Position numbers and translations under genes: made by a program. Shown here piece after piece: positions 26,478 to 34,432 of a stretch of 64,000 nucleotides of DNA. The notes below the pieces were generated by a model. The model ran no database searches, was not told where the DNA came from, and worked only from the letters and a program-made list of their open reading frames with translations. Source of the stretch: Microtetraspora fusca (GTDB taxonomy: Bacteria > Actinomycetota > Actinomycetes > Streptosporangiales > Streptosporangiaceae); contig NZ_BBYK01000038.1 in assembly GCF_001570365.1 (NCBI RefSeq), positions 562,631-626,630 of the forward strand, in the 5' to 3' direction. Within the stretch, counting starts at the first letter, position 1. The number at the start of each line of letters is the position of its first letter.

Positions 26478-27131
26478 ATGACGTCCTCCCCCCGTGGCGC
26501 ACGCCGCCGACGCCCGGTACTCGTCCCGGTCGCCCTCGCGGTGGTCGCGGTGGGGATCGGCGCCACGGCGGCCTTCGGCGGCCTGAAAGAAGCTCCAGAG
26601 GAGCCCCCGCCGAAGGTGCAACCGGGCGAGGTCGTCGACCAGGGCGAGTTCCACACCCAGTTCATCAAGGCCGTCGACACGGTCGAACGATCCGAGTTCG
26701 GCCAGACCAAGCGCTACCTGAACCTCGTCCTCAAGGTCACCAACATGGGCGACAGGACCACAGACGTCGGCGTGGCGCACGCCCCCGGCAAGCCGTGGTC
26801 CCTTGACGCCGGCTTCGCCAACTCCCTCATCTCCATGACCCCGGAGATCAAGCAGGAGTACGGCCCGCGGGTCAACGTCCTCAGCTACGGCGTGAAGAGC
26901 CATCAGCTCCACCCCGGGATCACCACGACGGTGGTCGTGCAGTACGAGCTCGATCCCTCGGCCAAGGCGCCCGAGTCGGTCACGCTCGCCGTAGGGCGTT
27001 TCGTCTACGAAGAGCTCGGTATGCGGGACCAGACCCCGATCTGGAAACTCGAGTTGGAGGAGGACGCGGACCCCGCCGTCCCCGTGGTGGCCGCCCGGAT
27101 CACCCTCCCCGTACGTCAGGAGGAGGCGTGA
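26478..27131 (+). CDS. Single-TM protein with extracytoplasmic beta domain (1 of 3)
   Basis: A 217-residue protein. A basic N-terminus (RGARRRRPV) and one TM helix (residues about 15-34) precede an outer beta-rich domain containing KRYLNLVLKVTNMGDRTTDV, typical of DUF4352-like Ig folds. It is divergent from the degenerate-ATPase gene across 146 bases. Its stop overlaps the start of the next gene (TGATG), so the two are coupled. No family with known function is recognised. Confidence 0.72.
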   Translation: MTSSPRGARRRRPVLVPVALAVVAVGIGATAAFGGLKEAPEEPPPKVQPGEVVDQGEFHTQFIKAVDTVERSEFGQTKRYLNLVLKVTNMGDRTTDVGVAHAPGKPWSLDAGFANSLISMTPEIKQEYGPRVNVLSYGVKSHQLHPGITTTVVVQYELDPSAKAPESVTLAVGRFVYEELGMRDQTPIWKLELEEDADPAVPVVAARITLPVRQEEA

Positions 27132-27808
27132 TGGCCGTCGTGTCGTCCGAAGCCGAGGGCCGCGAGGCGACCGTGGGCGGCCGGGAGCGGGCGCGCCGCG
27201 GCGGCGTGGCCCGGCGGGTCGTCGGGGTTGTGGCCGGCATCGCCTTCGCGGCCGCCGCCGTCTACGCCCAGACCTTCACCCTGTCGTTCGACCAGCGCGG
27301 ATCGGCCCTCACGGTCAAGGGGGCCGTCGGCGAGTTGGTGGAGACGAACAGGTTCAGCGCGAAGGTCACCTCGTTGGTCGCCGCGCACGCCGTGGAGAGC
27401 AAGGACACCACCGACAAGGTCACCGAGGTCGAGACGAGCAACCTCTTCCTCGTGGTCGACGTCACGGCCACCACGCCCAAGCGACCGCTGCAGCTCAGCC
27501 GGCTGCAGCCGCCCGTCCTCCTGACCGCGGACGACCGGCGCTACACGCCCACCGACAAGGTCGACGAGAGCCTCACCCTGTTCAACAAGGTGATCCAGCC
27601 GGGTCTCTGGTCGAAGGGCGTGCTGGTCTTCGAGATCCCGGAGGACGCGCTGCCCGGCCTGCGGTTCGTCCTGATCCCGCCCCAGGGAGGCATCGTCGTC
27701 GACACCTTCGTTCCCGAAGCGGAGATCGACCTCGGTCTGTCGGACGCCGCCGCCGCCCGCCTGGTGTCCCAGGCGGAGCGGGTGCACTCCCTGGTGGGCA
27801 AGAGCTGA
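27131..27808 (+). CDS. Single-TM protein with extracytoplasmic beta domain (2 of 3)
   Basis: A 225-residue protein with a basic cytoplasmic start, a TM helix near residues 29-47, then a beta-rich outer domain (TSNLFLVVDVTATTPKRPLQ). The layout matches the genes on both sides, though sequence identity is low. SD AGGAGGAGG precedes ATG 27131, which overlaps the previous stop by one base. The function is unknown. Confidence 0.7.
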   Translation: MAVVSSEAEGREATVGGRERARRGGVARRVVGVVAGIAFAAAAVYAQTFTLSFDQRGSALTVKGAVGELVETNRFSAKVTSLVAAHAVESKDTTDKVTEVETSNLFLVVDVTATTPKRPLQLSRLQPPVLLTADDRRYTPTDKVDESLTLFNKVIQPGLWSKGVLVFEIPEDALPGLRFVLIPPQGGIVVDTFVPEAEIDLGLSDAAAARLVSQAERVHSLVGKS

Positions 27809-27913
27809 TGCGCGCGCCAGACGACCCGACCAACGGGCGGGGCCCGGCCCACGAGGCGCAGGCCCTCCCTTCCCGGCACGCCTACCGGCTGCCTCGTCAG
27901 GCGAGGTGAAGAG

Positions 27914-28846
27914 ATGAGTGAGTCCCCGATGGAGGGGCGGCGCCGCCGCCAGCGCGAGCGGAACAAGGCGCGAGACTGGTTCTCGCCCCCGCCCCGGCAG
28001 CGCTCCCGCCCCGCCCCGCCGCCGCAGATCCCGATCCCCGGGACGCTCCGTAGGAACCTCCCCGACCTGCGCGTGTGGCCGCCGCTGCCGGAGAACGAGG
28101 ACAGGTCCACCCAGCCCTTCCCGGTCGTCACGGGCGACGGGGAAGCCAGACCCCGCGCGGCCGCTCCGGCTCGTGAGCCGGAGGCGGCCGGACCCGAGAC
28201 GCAGGGCCGCCGCCCCGCCGATCAGGCGGCCGCGCCGCCCTCGCCCGAACCCGGCGCGTCCCGACGGCGTGCCCCCATGCCACGCGGCAAGCGGCTCGCC
28301 CTCCAGGGCACCGGCGCGCTGATGTCCGTCGTGGTGGCCATCGCCGCGCCCGGCTGGTTCGCGTACAGCGTCTACAAGTACGGCCGTCCGTCCGACCACA
28401 TCCAGATGGTCCAGCCGGGAGCGTCCGCCACCTGGCAGCACGTCTCGTGGCGGGTGACGGTGCAGCGGATCTCCGACCCCACGGGCAAGGCCGACGCCCC
28501 GGACCGCCAGTGGATGAAGATCGTCGCGACCAGGACGGCCCTGGACGACGAGGGAGCCATCCGGCACGGCGCCCCCAAGGTGGAGTTCACCGACCGGGCC
28601 GGACGCACCTGGCAGGCCCGGCTCCTGAACGACGCCACCCCTCCGGACACCGTGGACAACAAGGTCGGCACGCCGTACCGGCTTGAGTTCCTCGGGGTGG
28701 TGCCTCCGGCGGTCGCGGACGAGGTGATGATCGACCTGCGTCCGAGCACCTACCGCAGCGTCCCCGGGCAGTCCGTCGAGGACTTCATGAAGGAGGCCGG
28801 GACGTCGACCGAGAAGGAGGACCGGGTGCTCCGCTTCCTCCGCTGA
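27914..28846 (+). CDS. Single-TM protein with Pro/Arg-rich cytoplasmic tail (3 of 3)
   Basis: A 310-residue protein. Residues 1-125 are basic and proline-rich (disordered, cytoplasmic), a TM helix is near 132-152, and the rest is a beta-rich outer domain (QHVSWRVTVQRISDPTG; YRLEFLGVVPPAVADEV). It is the third gene in a row with the same N-in, beta-out plan. SD GAGGTGAAGAG. It ends 18 bases before the convergent polytopic gene. The function is unknown. Confidence 0.7.
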   Translation: MSESPMEGRRRRQRERNKARDWFSPPPRQRSRPAPPPQIPIPGTLRRNLPDLRVWPPLPENEDRSTQPFPVVTGDGEARPRAAAPAREPEAAGPETQGRRPADQAAAPPSPEPGASRRRAPMPRGKRLALQGTGALMSVVVAIAAPGWFAYSVYKYGRPSDHIQMVQPGASATWQHVSWRVTVQRISDPTGKADAPDRQWMKIVATRTALDDEGAIRHGAPKVEFTDRAGRTWQARLLNDATPPDTVDNKVGTPYRLEFLGVVPPAVADEVMIDLRPSTYRSVPGQSVEDFMKEAGTSTEKEDRVLRFLR

Positions 28847-28864
28847 CCGGCGTCTTGAGCCGCG

Positions 28865-30163
28865 TCAGCCGCCGAGCCGTTTCCGGGTCGCCGCCAGGTC
28901 GAAGGTGGCGGCGATCAGGCACATCGTCAGCGTCGTGGTCACCAGTTCGGCGACGAAGTCCACGGGGACGTCCGTGACGAACCAGAAATACTGCTGGTCG
29001 CTCGCCAGCAGGTAACGGCCCGCCCGGCCGAGATAGTCCGACCCGACCTGGAGACCGACGTAGCAGAGGGCGAACAGTCCGAAGAGCGGGGCACCCCCAC
29101 GCGCCGTCAGCCGGAACGCGTTGATGAGCGGGATCCACCGCTCCGACCAGCCGGCCGTCAGCCGCGAGGCCACTCGGCGGGTCATCGTGTGCGTCCGCCG
29201 CCTCCCGTGCTCCGCGACCGCCTCCAGCCGCGTCCCCTTGATCGTGGTCTCGGTGTCCTCCACGTACGCGCCGTAGGCCAGGACGCCGACGGTGAGCCAG
29301 GCCAGCGGGAGGATCAGGGCCTCCACGACGTGCGGCCACACCTCGCCCACGAACTCGGAGACCGCCGCGAACCCCGGGACGTTCGCCTGCGCGTCGGTCG
29401 CCCATTCCTTCAGGGCGACGAGGGCGGTGCGGCTTCCCATCCATCCCGTGCGCGTCTCCACGGCGGCGGCGACCACGTTGATGCCGTAGAACGCGAACGT
29501 GAGCTCACCGAAGGCCGCCACGATCCCGGAGAAGCGCCCCTCGCTCGCCTCGAACCTGCGGCCCGCCACCGTCTTCAGGGCGTACGCGATGACCATCCCG
29601 ACCAGCGAGGGGACGAGGCCGAGGTTGGTCAGCCCCTGCATCACGTGGCTTTCCTTACCGGCGAACGGGTCGATCCAGATGATGTCCGGCGTGCGGAAAT
29701 AGTCGATGTTCATGAAGTCCCGCACGTCCTGCAGGACGAAGCCCCACGTCATGTAGATGCCGGAGAACAGGAGCGCGGTCCGGTTGAACGCGCCGAAGAT
29801 GCTCTCGCGGCCCTCTCCCGCCGCCCGGCGCGCCCGGGTCTCCATGAGCGCGCCGCGGATCACGTACAGCATGCCCACCGTGGTGGCCAGGGACGTCATC
29901 ACGACGAGCGTGAACAGGAACACGGTCACGACGAGGCGTGCCTGGTACCAGGAGCCGTGCGAGACGGTCGCGGCGAGCAGGAGGAGCCCCCAGCGCACCA
30001 CTCGCCCGAGCGAGAACCACATGATCAACGGCAGCGCGCACGACCCGGCGATCCGCAGCACGTGCCACGGCAGCGAGTACGGCGACAGCTTCCACGACCG
30101 CGTGCGCGGTTCGGCGGCCTGGCGGGGGGCGGCAAGCGCGGACGTTTCGGACATCTGCCGCAT
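28865..30163 (-). CDS. Polytopic membrane protein of unknown function
   Basis: A 432-residue protein with about 7-8 predicted TM helices (near 35-65, 75-105, 125-145, 180-200, 215-235, 285-305, 360-380, 405-425). A loop after the third helix has a conserved-looking YFRTPDIIWIDPFAGKES. It starts at ATG 30163 or 30154 (MSETSALAA); neither has a clear ribosome site. Convergent with the three single-TM genes; probably part of the same membrane complex, by position only. Confidence 0.65.
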   Translation of the reverse strand: MRQMSETSALAAPRQAAEPRTRSWKLSPYSLPWHVLRIAGSCALPLIMWFSLGRVVRWGLLLLAATVSHGSWYQARLVVTVFLFTLVVMTSLATTVGMLYVIRGALMETRARRAAGEGRESIFGAFNRTALLFSGIYMTWGFVLQDVRDFMNIDYFRTPDIIWIDPFAGKESHVMQGLTNLGLVPSLVGMVIAYALKTVAGRRFEASEGRFSGIVAAFGELTFAFYGINVVAAAVETRTGWMGSRTALVALKEWATDAQANVPGFAAVSEFVGEVWPHVVEALILPLAWLTVGVLAYGAYVEDTETTIKGTRLEAVAEHGRRRTHTMTRRVASRLTAGWSERWIPLINAFRLTARGGAPLFGLFALCYVGLQVGSDYLGRAGRYLLASDQQYFWFVTDVPVDFVAELVTTTLTMCLIAATFDLAATRKRLGG

Positions 30164-30275
30164 GCTATCGGGTTCGGTCCTGCCCCATAGGCAACATGAA
30201 CCCCGGAAAGGCTGTCCGGCCTTAGGCGTGATCGCGCTCGGCGCTCGTCGTCATCGGATGCGGATCACGGACGTG

Positions 30276-30539
30276 TCAGGCCACGTGCAGCCACGAGCGC
30301 AACGCCTGCCGGATGACCTCGCCGGCAGTGGTGTGATCCGCCTGGGCGCGATGGATGAGCGCGGCCTTCAGTTCAGGGTCGAGGCGGACAAGCACGACCT
30401 CCGCGGGCGCCGTCCCGAGTGGGCGTCGCCCCCTTCTGCGGCGAAGTTCCGAGACGTCATATCCCTCCTCCACCTCGGCCGCGAGCCGCTCGATGCGCTC
30501 CTCACTGACGGGAACGCCTTGCCACCCGAGTTGTGCCAC
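30276..30539 (-). CDS. Ribbon-helix-helix antitoxin-like protein
   Basis: An 87-residue protein. The C-terminal half (VVLVRLDPELKAALIHRAQA, then TTAGEVIRQALRSWL) is a CopG/RHH fold and the N-terminal half a basic linker (SELRRRRGRRPLG). Start GTG 30539 follows GAGGGGAG; an in-frame ATG at 30581 gives a longer form. It lies 60 bases after vapC. It may be a second antitoxin or an orphan regulator. Confidence 0.65.
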   Translation of the reverse strand: MAQLGWQGVPVSEERIERLAAEVEEGYDVSELRRRRGRRPLGTAPAEVVLVRLDPELKAALIHRAQADHTTAGEVIRQALRSWLHVA

Positions 30540-30598
30540 CGACTCCCCTCTGGGCCCGATACGGGTTCCGGAAGGCCGCAAGATCCAGGCGCCCGGTC

Positions 30599-30991
30599 TC
30601 AGGGCGTGACGAGATCCAAAGTCGGGAAGTAGGTGCGGTAGCGCGCCCCGTCCCTTGTCACCAACGTGTAGTTCCGCACGGCCGCGTGCGCGCCGATGAA
30701 AAAGTCCGGCAGGGGAGATCTCCGCTCACCGCCGCGCTTTCGATAGGCGAGGTGCGCCCTGCCGGCCAGAAACGCGGCCTCGTACGGAATGTCTTCGCGC
30801 TCGAAGTCGTCGGACGGCAGCGCCGCATCGACGGCCTCGATGCCCGGGAACCCAACCGAAACCTCCGCGTAGATCACCGGATTGATGACGACACGTCCCT
30901 TGTCCCTCGCCCAGGCGACGGCCTGGTCCGACCAGTCGGCCCACTTCGGGTCATCGGTGGCGATATCAAGGAGCACGCAGGAGTCGACCAT
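30599..30991 (-). CDS. VapC-type PIN-domain toxin
   Basis: A 130-residue PIN ribonuclease. Acidic catalytic residues are visible: D3 in MVDSCVLLDI, E in IYAEVSVGF, D in PLPDFFIGAHA, and the final TRDGARYRTYFP. Toxins of this type cut tRNA or rRNA when free. ATG 30991 gives the normal family N-terminus; a GTG at 31030 overlapping the antitoxin end is an alternative. It pairs with the AbrB-type gene before it. Confidence 0.88.
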   Translation of the reverse strand: MVDSCVLLDIATDDPKWADWSDQAVAWARDKGRVVINPVIYAEVSVGFPGIEAVDAALPSDDFEREDIPYEAAFLAGRAHLAYRKRGGERRSPLPDFFIGAHAAVRNYTLVTRDGARYRTYFPTLDLVTP

Positions 30992-31019
30992 GGTGACCCG
31001 ATCACCGACGACACGCAGG

Positions 31020-31247
31020 CTAGTCGCCACGCAGCAGCCCCATGATCTCGTCAGTGCTCATGGTCGTCGTCGCGGTTCCCCGAAGCCGCCGCGTCGCACG
31101 CTGTCCCCGAGTGGCGCTCGCCTCACGACGGACGATCTGCAGTGTGTTGCCGACTTCTATCACGTCGACCTCGTCGCCTTCGTGTAGGCCGTACTTCTCC
31201 CGGATCTCGGCGGGGATGGTGACCTGTCCCTTGCTGTTCAGCCGCAT
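31020..31247 (-). CDS. AbrB/SpoVT-type VapB antitoxin
   Basis: A 75-residue protein. The N-terminal swapped-hairpin DNA-binding domain reads MRLNSKGQVTIPAEIREKYG and the C-terminal part (TMSTDEIMGLLRGD) should wrap the toxin. Start ATG 31247. Antitoxins of this class repress their own operon; no operator could be picked out. Confidence 0.85.
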   Translation of the reverse strand: MRLNSKGQVTIPAEIREKYGLHEGDEVDVIEVGNTLQIVRREASATRGQRATRRLRGTATTTMSTDEIMGLLRGD

Positions 31248-31322
31248 GGAGCTCACTCCAGACACGTATTACATCTACCACGTAACACTAAGTGAGGTCG
31301 GCGGAACGGTACAAGAAGCCGA

Positions 31323-31356
31323 AAGGGCCGGTGCGTCGGCAGACGCACCGGCCCTT
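31323..31356 (-). terminator. Terminator of the sulfurtransferase operon
   Basis: A perfect 15-pair stem (31323-31337 with 31342-31356) closes on loop GGCA, 16 bases after the sseC stop. On the minus strand it is followed by TCGGCTTCTTG, a moderately U-rich stretch. Confidence 0.85.
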
Positions 31357-31371
31357 CTGGGAGAAATCAGG

Positions 31372-31671
31372 TCAGACCGCGACGGCGAGCTGGGCGACCT
31401 CGCCGAGCTTGGCCTCGACCGCGACGTCCTTGGTGACGCCGCCGCCCGCGATGATGCGGACGGTCCACTGGCCGGGAGCGGCGAAGAACCGGAAGATGCC
31501 CTCGTCGGAGACGACGACCTCGCCGGTGAACTCGCCGGAGTGATCGAGCAGACGGGCGTAGGCCGTACCGGTGCCGGAGACGACGCCCTGGATCACGGCC
31601 TGCGTCGACAGGTCGATACCTGCCGGCAGCGTCACGGTCTGCTCCGGAGCAGCGCAACCCTGAGTGGTCAT
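31372..31671 (-). CDS. sseC: DUF1416 protein SseC
   Basis: A 99-residue protein of the DUF1416 family (SseC, Rv0814c type), with CAAPEQTVTLPAG at the start and a transthyretin-like beta fold. It always follows a thiosulfate sulfurtransferase gene in actinobacteria; a role in sulfur transfer is presumed. Its ATG overlaps the stop of sseA by one base (TGATG). Confidence 0.9.
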   Translation of the reverse strand: MTTQGCAAPEQTVTLPAGIDLSTQAVIQGVVSGTGTAYARLLDHSGEFTGEVVVSDEGIFRFFAAPGQWTVRIIAGGGVTKDVAVEAKLGEVAQLAVAV

Positions 31672-32510
31672 CAGCGAGCCTCCCCAAGCTCCACGGGCAC
31701 GCCCACGAGCGAGCCGTATTCGGTCCACGAACCGTCGTAGTTCTTCACGTTGGGCTGCTCGAGGAGCTCGTGCAGCACGAACCAGGTGTGCGCAGAGCGC
31801 TCCCCGATGCGGCAGTAGGCGATGGTGTCCTTGCCGAAGTCGACGCCCGCGTCCGCGTAGAGCTTCGTCAGCTCGTCGTTCGACTTGAAGGTGCCGTCGT
31901 CGTTGGCCGCCTTCGACCACGGGACATTGCGGGCGGTGGGCACGTGGCCCGCGACCTGCGACTGCTCCTGCGGGAGGTGCGCCGGAGCGAGCAGCTTGCC
32001 GGTGAACTCGTCAGGGGAGCGCACGTCGACCAGGTTCTGCTTGCCGATCGCCGCCACGACCTCGTCGCGGAAGGCGCGCAGCGCGAGGTCCTGCTCCTGG
32101 GCCTGGTAGGTGGTGGCCGGACGCTGCGGCGCCTCGGTGACCAGTTCGCGGGAGTCGAGCTCCCACTTCTTGCGGCCGCCGTCGAGCAGCCTGACGTTCT
32201 CGTGGCCGTAGAGCTTGAAGTACCAGTACGCGTAGGACGCGAACCAGTTGTTGTTGCCGCCGTAAAGCACGACCGTGTCGTCGTTGGCGATGCCGCGGGC
32301 CGACAGGAGGGCCTCGAAGCCGGCCCGGTCGACGAAGTCGCGGCGTACGGGGTCCTGGAGGTCCTTCCTCCAGTCGATCTTCACGGCGCCACGGATGTGA
32401 CCCTTGTCGTAGGCGCTGACGTCCTCGTCGACCTCGACGAGCACGACACCGGGCGTGTCGAGATTGGCCTCGACCCAGTCGGCATCCACCAGGACGGCGG
32501 AGCGGCTCAT
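31671..32510 (-). CDS. Thiosulfate sulfurtransferase (CysA2/SseA type)
   Basis: A 279-residue two-domain rhodanese. The active-site loop is CRIGERS near residue 234, as in mycobacterial CysA2 (Rv0815c), and the N-terminal inactive domain contains AYDKGHIRGAVKIDW. It moves sulfane sulfur from thiosulfate to an acceptor. It overlaps DUF4395 by 4 bases and sseC by 1, so it is within one coupled operon under the cysteine leader. Confidence 0.93.
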   Translation of the reverse strand: MSRSAVLVDADWVEANLDTPGVVLVEVDEDVSAYDKGHIRGAVKIDWRKDLQDPVRRDFVDRAGFEALLSARGIANDDTVVLYGGNNNWFASYAYWYFKLYGHENVRLLDGGRKKWELDSRELVTEAPQRPATTYQAQEQDLALRAFRDEVVAAIGKQNLVDVRSPDEFTGKLLAPAHLPQEQSQVAGHVPTARNVPWSKAANDDGTFKSNDELTKLYADAGVDFGKDTIAYCRIGERSAHTWFVLHELLEQPNVKNYDGSWTEYGSLVGVPVELGEAR

Positions 32511-32917
32511 GTGGTTCTCCCAGGTTGTAGACGGCGGATGATCAAGTACATTTCGCAGCCCAGGCAGAAGCCGAAGGCGGCGTTGAGAAAGGCGGCCAGC
32601 AGTGCCGCTGCTGTCGCACCCAGAGCCAGGGGGGTGATCCCGATGGCGAACCCGATCAGGCCGGTGACCGCGAAGATGATGCCCACGCCCTGCGCGAACC
32701 GGGGCGGCGTCGCGTCTTCCAGCTCTCCCGGCGGCCCCAGCCTCGGACGTACGAACCTGCGGAAGAGGTAGCCGTACGGAGAGGAGTCAAGGGCGCCGAG
32801 CACGAACACGATCGCCTGGAGGGCGAGGAGCCATGCGCTGCCCGTCACGAGGACGAGCGCGAGAACCACAGTCGTGATCGCCGCGCCGAAACGCGGGCCT
32901 CGGGGATCGATCTGCAT
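32507..32917 (-). CDS. DUF4395 membrane protein
   Basis: A 136-residue protein with four TM segments and a conserved FGFCLGCEMYLIIRR near the C-terminus, whose two Cys may take part in sulfur or thiol chemistry. First gene after the leader peptide in the sulfurtransferase operon. Ribosome site AGGAG about 9 bases before ATG. Confidence 0.85.
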   Translation of the reverse strand: MQIDPRGPRFGAAITTVVLALVLVTGSAWLLALQAIVFVLGALDSSPYGYLFRRFVRPRLGPPGELEDATPPRFAQGVGIIFAVTGLIGFAIGITPLALGATAAALLAAFLNAAFGFCLGCEMYLIIRRLQPGRTT

Positions 32918-32945
32918 CGTGAGATGCTCCTGAAGGATTCGGAAT

Positions 32946-32961
32946 GCGGCTGTTCAGCCGC
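32946..32961 (-). promoter_or_regulatory. Hairpin between leader peptide and DUF4395
   Basis: GCGGCTG and CAGCCGC form a 7-pair stem 12 bases after the leader stop and 28 bases before the DUF4395 start. Its position suits attenuation or control of access to the ribosome site; no U-tract follows. Confidence 0.5.
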
Positions 32962-32973
32962 GTGGAATCACCC

Positions 32974-33057
32974 TCAGGCCATGCGACAGAGCGCGGTCGC
33001 GACGCGGCAAAAGTCGACCGCGCGCCGCTTCGTCAGCAGCTCTGTCGTGGGAGTCAT
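32974..33057 (-). CDS. Cysteine-containing leader peptide
   Basis: A 27-residue ORF (ATG 33057, TGA at 32974). The core VDFCRVATALCR matches the short leader peptides placed before sulfur-metabolism genes in actinobacteria, and cysteine-codon uORFs act as attenuators of the cysA2 operon in mycobacteria. Stalling at the two Cys codons under low cysteine is expected to raise expression of DUF4395-sseA-sseC. It sits 33 bases after the thioredoxin gene. Confidence 0.8.
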   Translation of the reverse strand: MTPTTELLTKRRAVDFCRVATALCRMA

Positions 33058-33089
33058 GGTCTCGACAGTACCCGGCGTCTCGCCATCTG

Positions 33090-33635
33090 TCACACCGTGT
33101 CCGATTGGTGAGACGATTTGTCCGAGCTCTGATCACGGGCGCCCGCCGGAGCCCCGTCGGCCGCGACCGTCGCGCCGAGCGCCGCGATCACGTCGACCTT
33201 CCTGGGCTGCCCCGATGCCCTTTTCACAACATTTCCTGAACCGTCGAGGATCAGCACCGTCGGCGTACGCATGACGTCGTACCGGCGGACCAGATCGAGG
33301 CGGCTCTCGGCGTCGATCTCGACATGCCGGACCCCGGGCACCATCGCGGCGACCTCGTCCAGGATCCTGCGGGTCGCCCGGCACGGCTGGCAGAACGCGG
33401 TGGAGAACTGCACCAGCGTGGCACGCTCCCCCAGCTCGGCGCCGATCTCCTCGCCGGTCACGCCACCCGCCCTCTCACTCGCCGCCGTCCCCGCCCCGGT
33501 GCGCGGCCGTACGGCGCGCAGCCTGCCGTCGCGCCGCCGCATCAGCAGCCCGATGACCAGGCCGGCGGCGAGCGTCGCGAGCAGAACGACGATCCCTACC
33601 ATCGCGATGGACAACCCGCGCGCGGCACGGGTCAT
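33090..33635 (-). CDS. Membrane-anchored thioredoxin (ThiX-like)
   Basis: A 181-residue protein. An N-terminal TM anchor (residues about 10-32) and a short linker lead to a thioredoxin domain with active site FCQPC and the cis-Pro loop RTPTVLI. It matches Rv0816c in position and layout. It overlaps the anti-sigma gene by 4 bases. It is probably a reductant outside or at the membrane for the neighbouring sulfur enzymes. Confidence 0.85.
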   Translation of the reverse strand: MTRAARGLSIAMVGIVVLLATLAAGLVIGLLMRRRDGRLRAVRPRTGAGTAASERAGGVTGEEIGAELGERATLVQFSTAFCQPCRATRRILDEVAAMVPGVRHVEIDAESRLDLVRRYDVMRTPTVLILDGSGNVVKRASGQPRKVDVIAALGATVAADGAPAGARDQSSDKSSHQSDTV

Positions 33636-34432
33636 TCCCTGTGCTTCACCGGGACGGTCACCAGCGTCCGCCCGTCAGCGGTGGTCAGCTCGAATCCGGT
33701 GATCTCACCGAGCGGGAGCTCGGTCGACCCGCCGAAGGCGACCGGGGTCGCGCTCAACCCTTGGGCGGCCGCCGACCAGCTCGCCACCGCGGATCTCCTG
33801 TGGTCCGTGCCCACGGCGGTGAGGCGGACCACCGCTCCGGCGCGCAGGCCCGTGACCGTCGCCTCCACCCGGGTGCCGCCCGCGTCCTGCGTAAGCTCCA
33901 CCTTCATCTCGACGCTCCCCTGCCGTGTGGACTCCGTTCTGGGGGCGATCGAGGTGTACAGCTCGTGCCCGCCCGCGTCCAGCTTCGTCTGCGGCTGCAT
34001 GGCCGCGCGGTCCGCTGCCGCGTCGCTCTGCCCAGCGGCGGACTCCTCGGGCGGCGCCTTCGCCGACACGATCGACGACGACCCGGCCGAGGTGTCCGCC
34101 GCGGGCCGCGCGGTCGCCATCCACGTCGTCCCGCCCAGCGCCACGACCGCGACGGACGCGGCGAGCGCGAGCATGATCCGCGAACGGCGCCTGCGCCGCA
34201 CGGTGGCGACGAGGAGGCGGTCGAGCACCTGGCGTGGCGGCTCCGCCGCGTTCCGGATGTCCTCCTCGGTCACCTGGGCGAGGAGCGGCGGCAGCCCGGA
34301 CAGCTCCGCGAGCTCGGCCATGCAGTCCGGGCACTCGTCCAGATGGGCCTCGACCGCGGCCGTCTCCTCGTCGTCGAGCGCGCCCAGGACGTACGCGCCG
34401 AGCGCGATGCGGACGTCGTCGTCGCAGGTCAT
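33632..34432 (-). CDS. Zinc-binding anti-sigma factor
   Basis: A 266-residue membrane anti-sigma factor. The ZAS motif H30-x3-C34-x2-C37 (AHLDECPDC) lies in the cytoplasmic N-terminal domain, a TM helix is near residues 84-106, and a RskA-like outer domain follows. It overlaps the ECF sigma gene by 4 bases and should hold that sigma factor inactive until an envelope or redox signal. Confidence 0.92.
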   Translation of the reverse strand: MTCDDDVRIALGAYVLGALDDEETAAVEAHLDECPDCMAELAELSGLPPLLAQVTEEDIRNAAEPPRQVLDRLLVATVRRRRRSRIMLALAASVAVVALGGTTWMATARPAADTSAGSSSIVSAKAPPEESAAGQSDAAADRAAMQPQTKLDAGGHELYTSIAPRTESTRQGSVEMKVELTQDAGGTRVEATVTGLRAGAVVRLTAVGTDHRRSAVASWSAAAQGLSATPVAFGGSTELPLGEITGFELTTADGRTLVTVPVKHRE

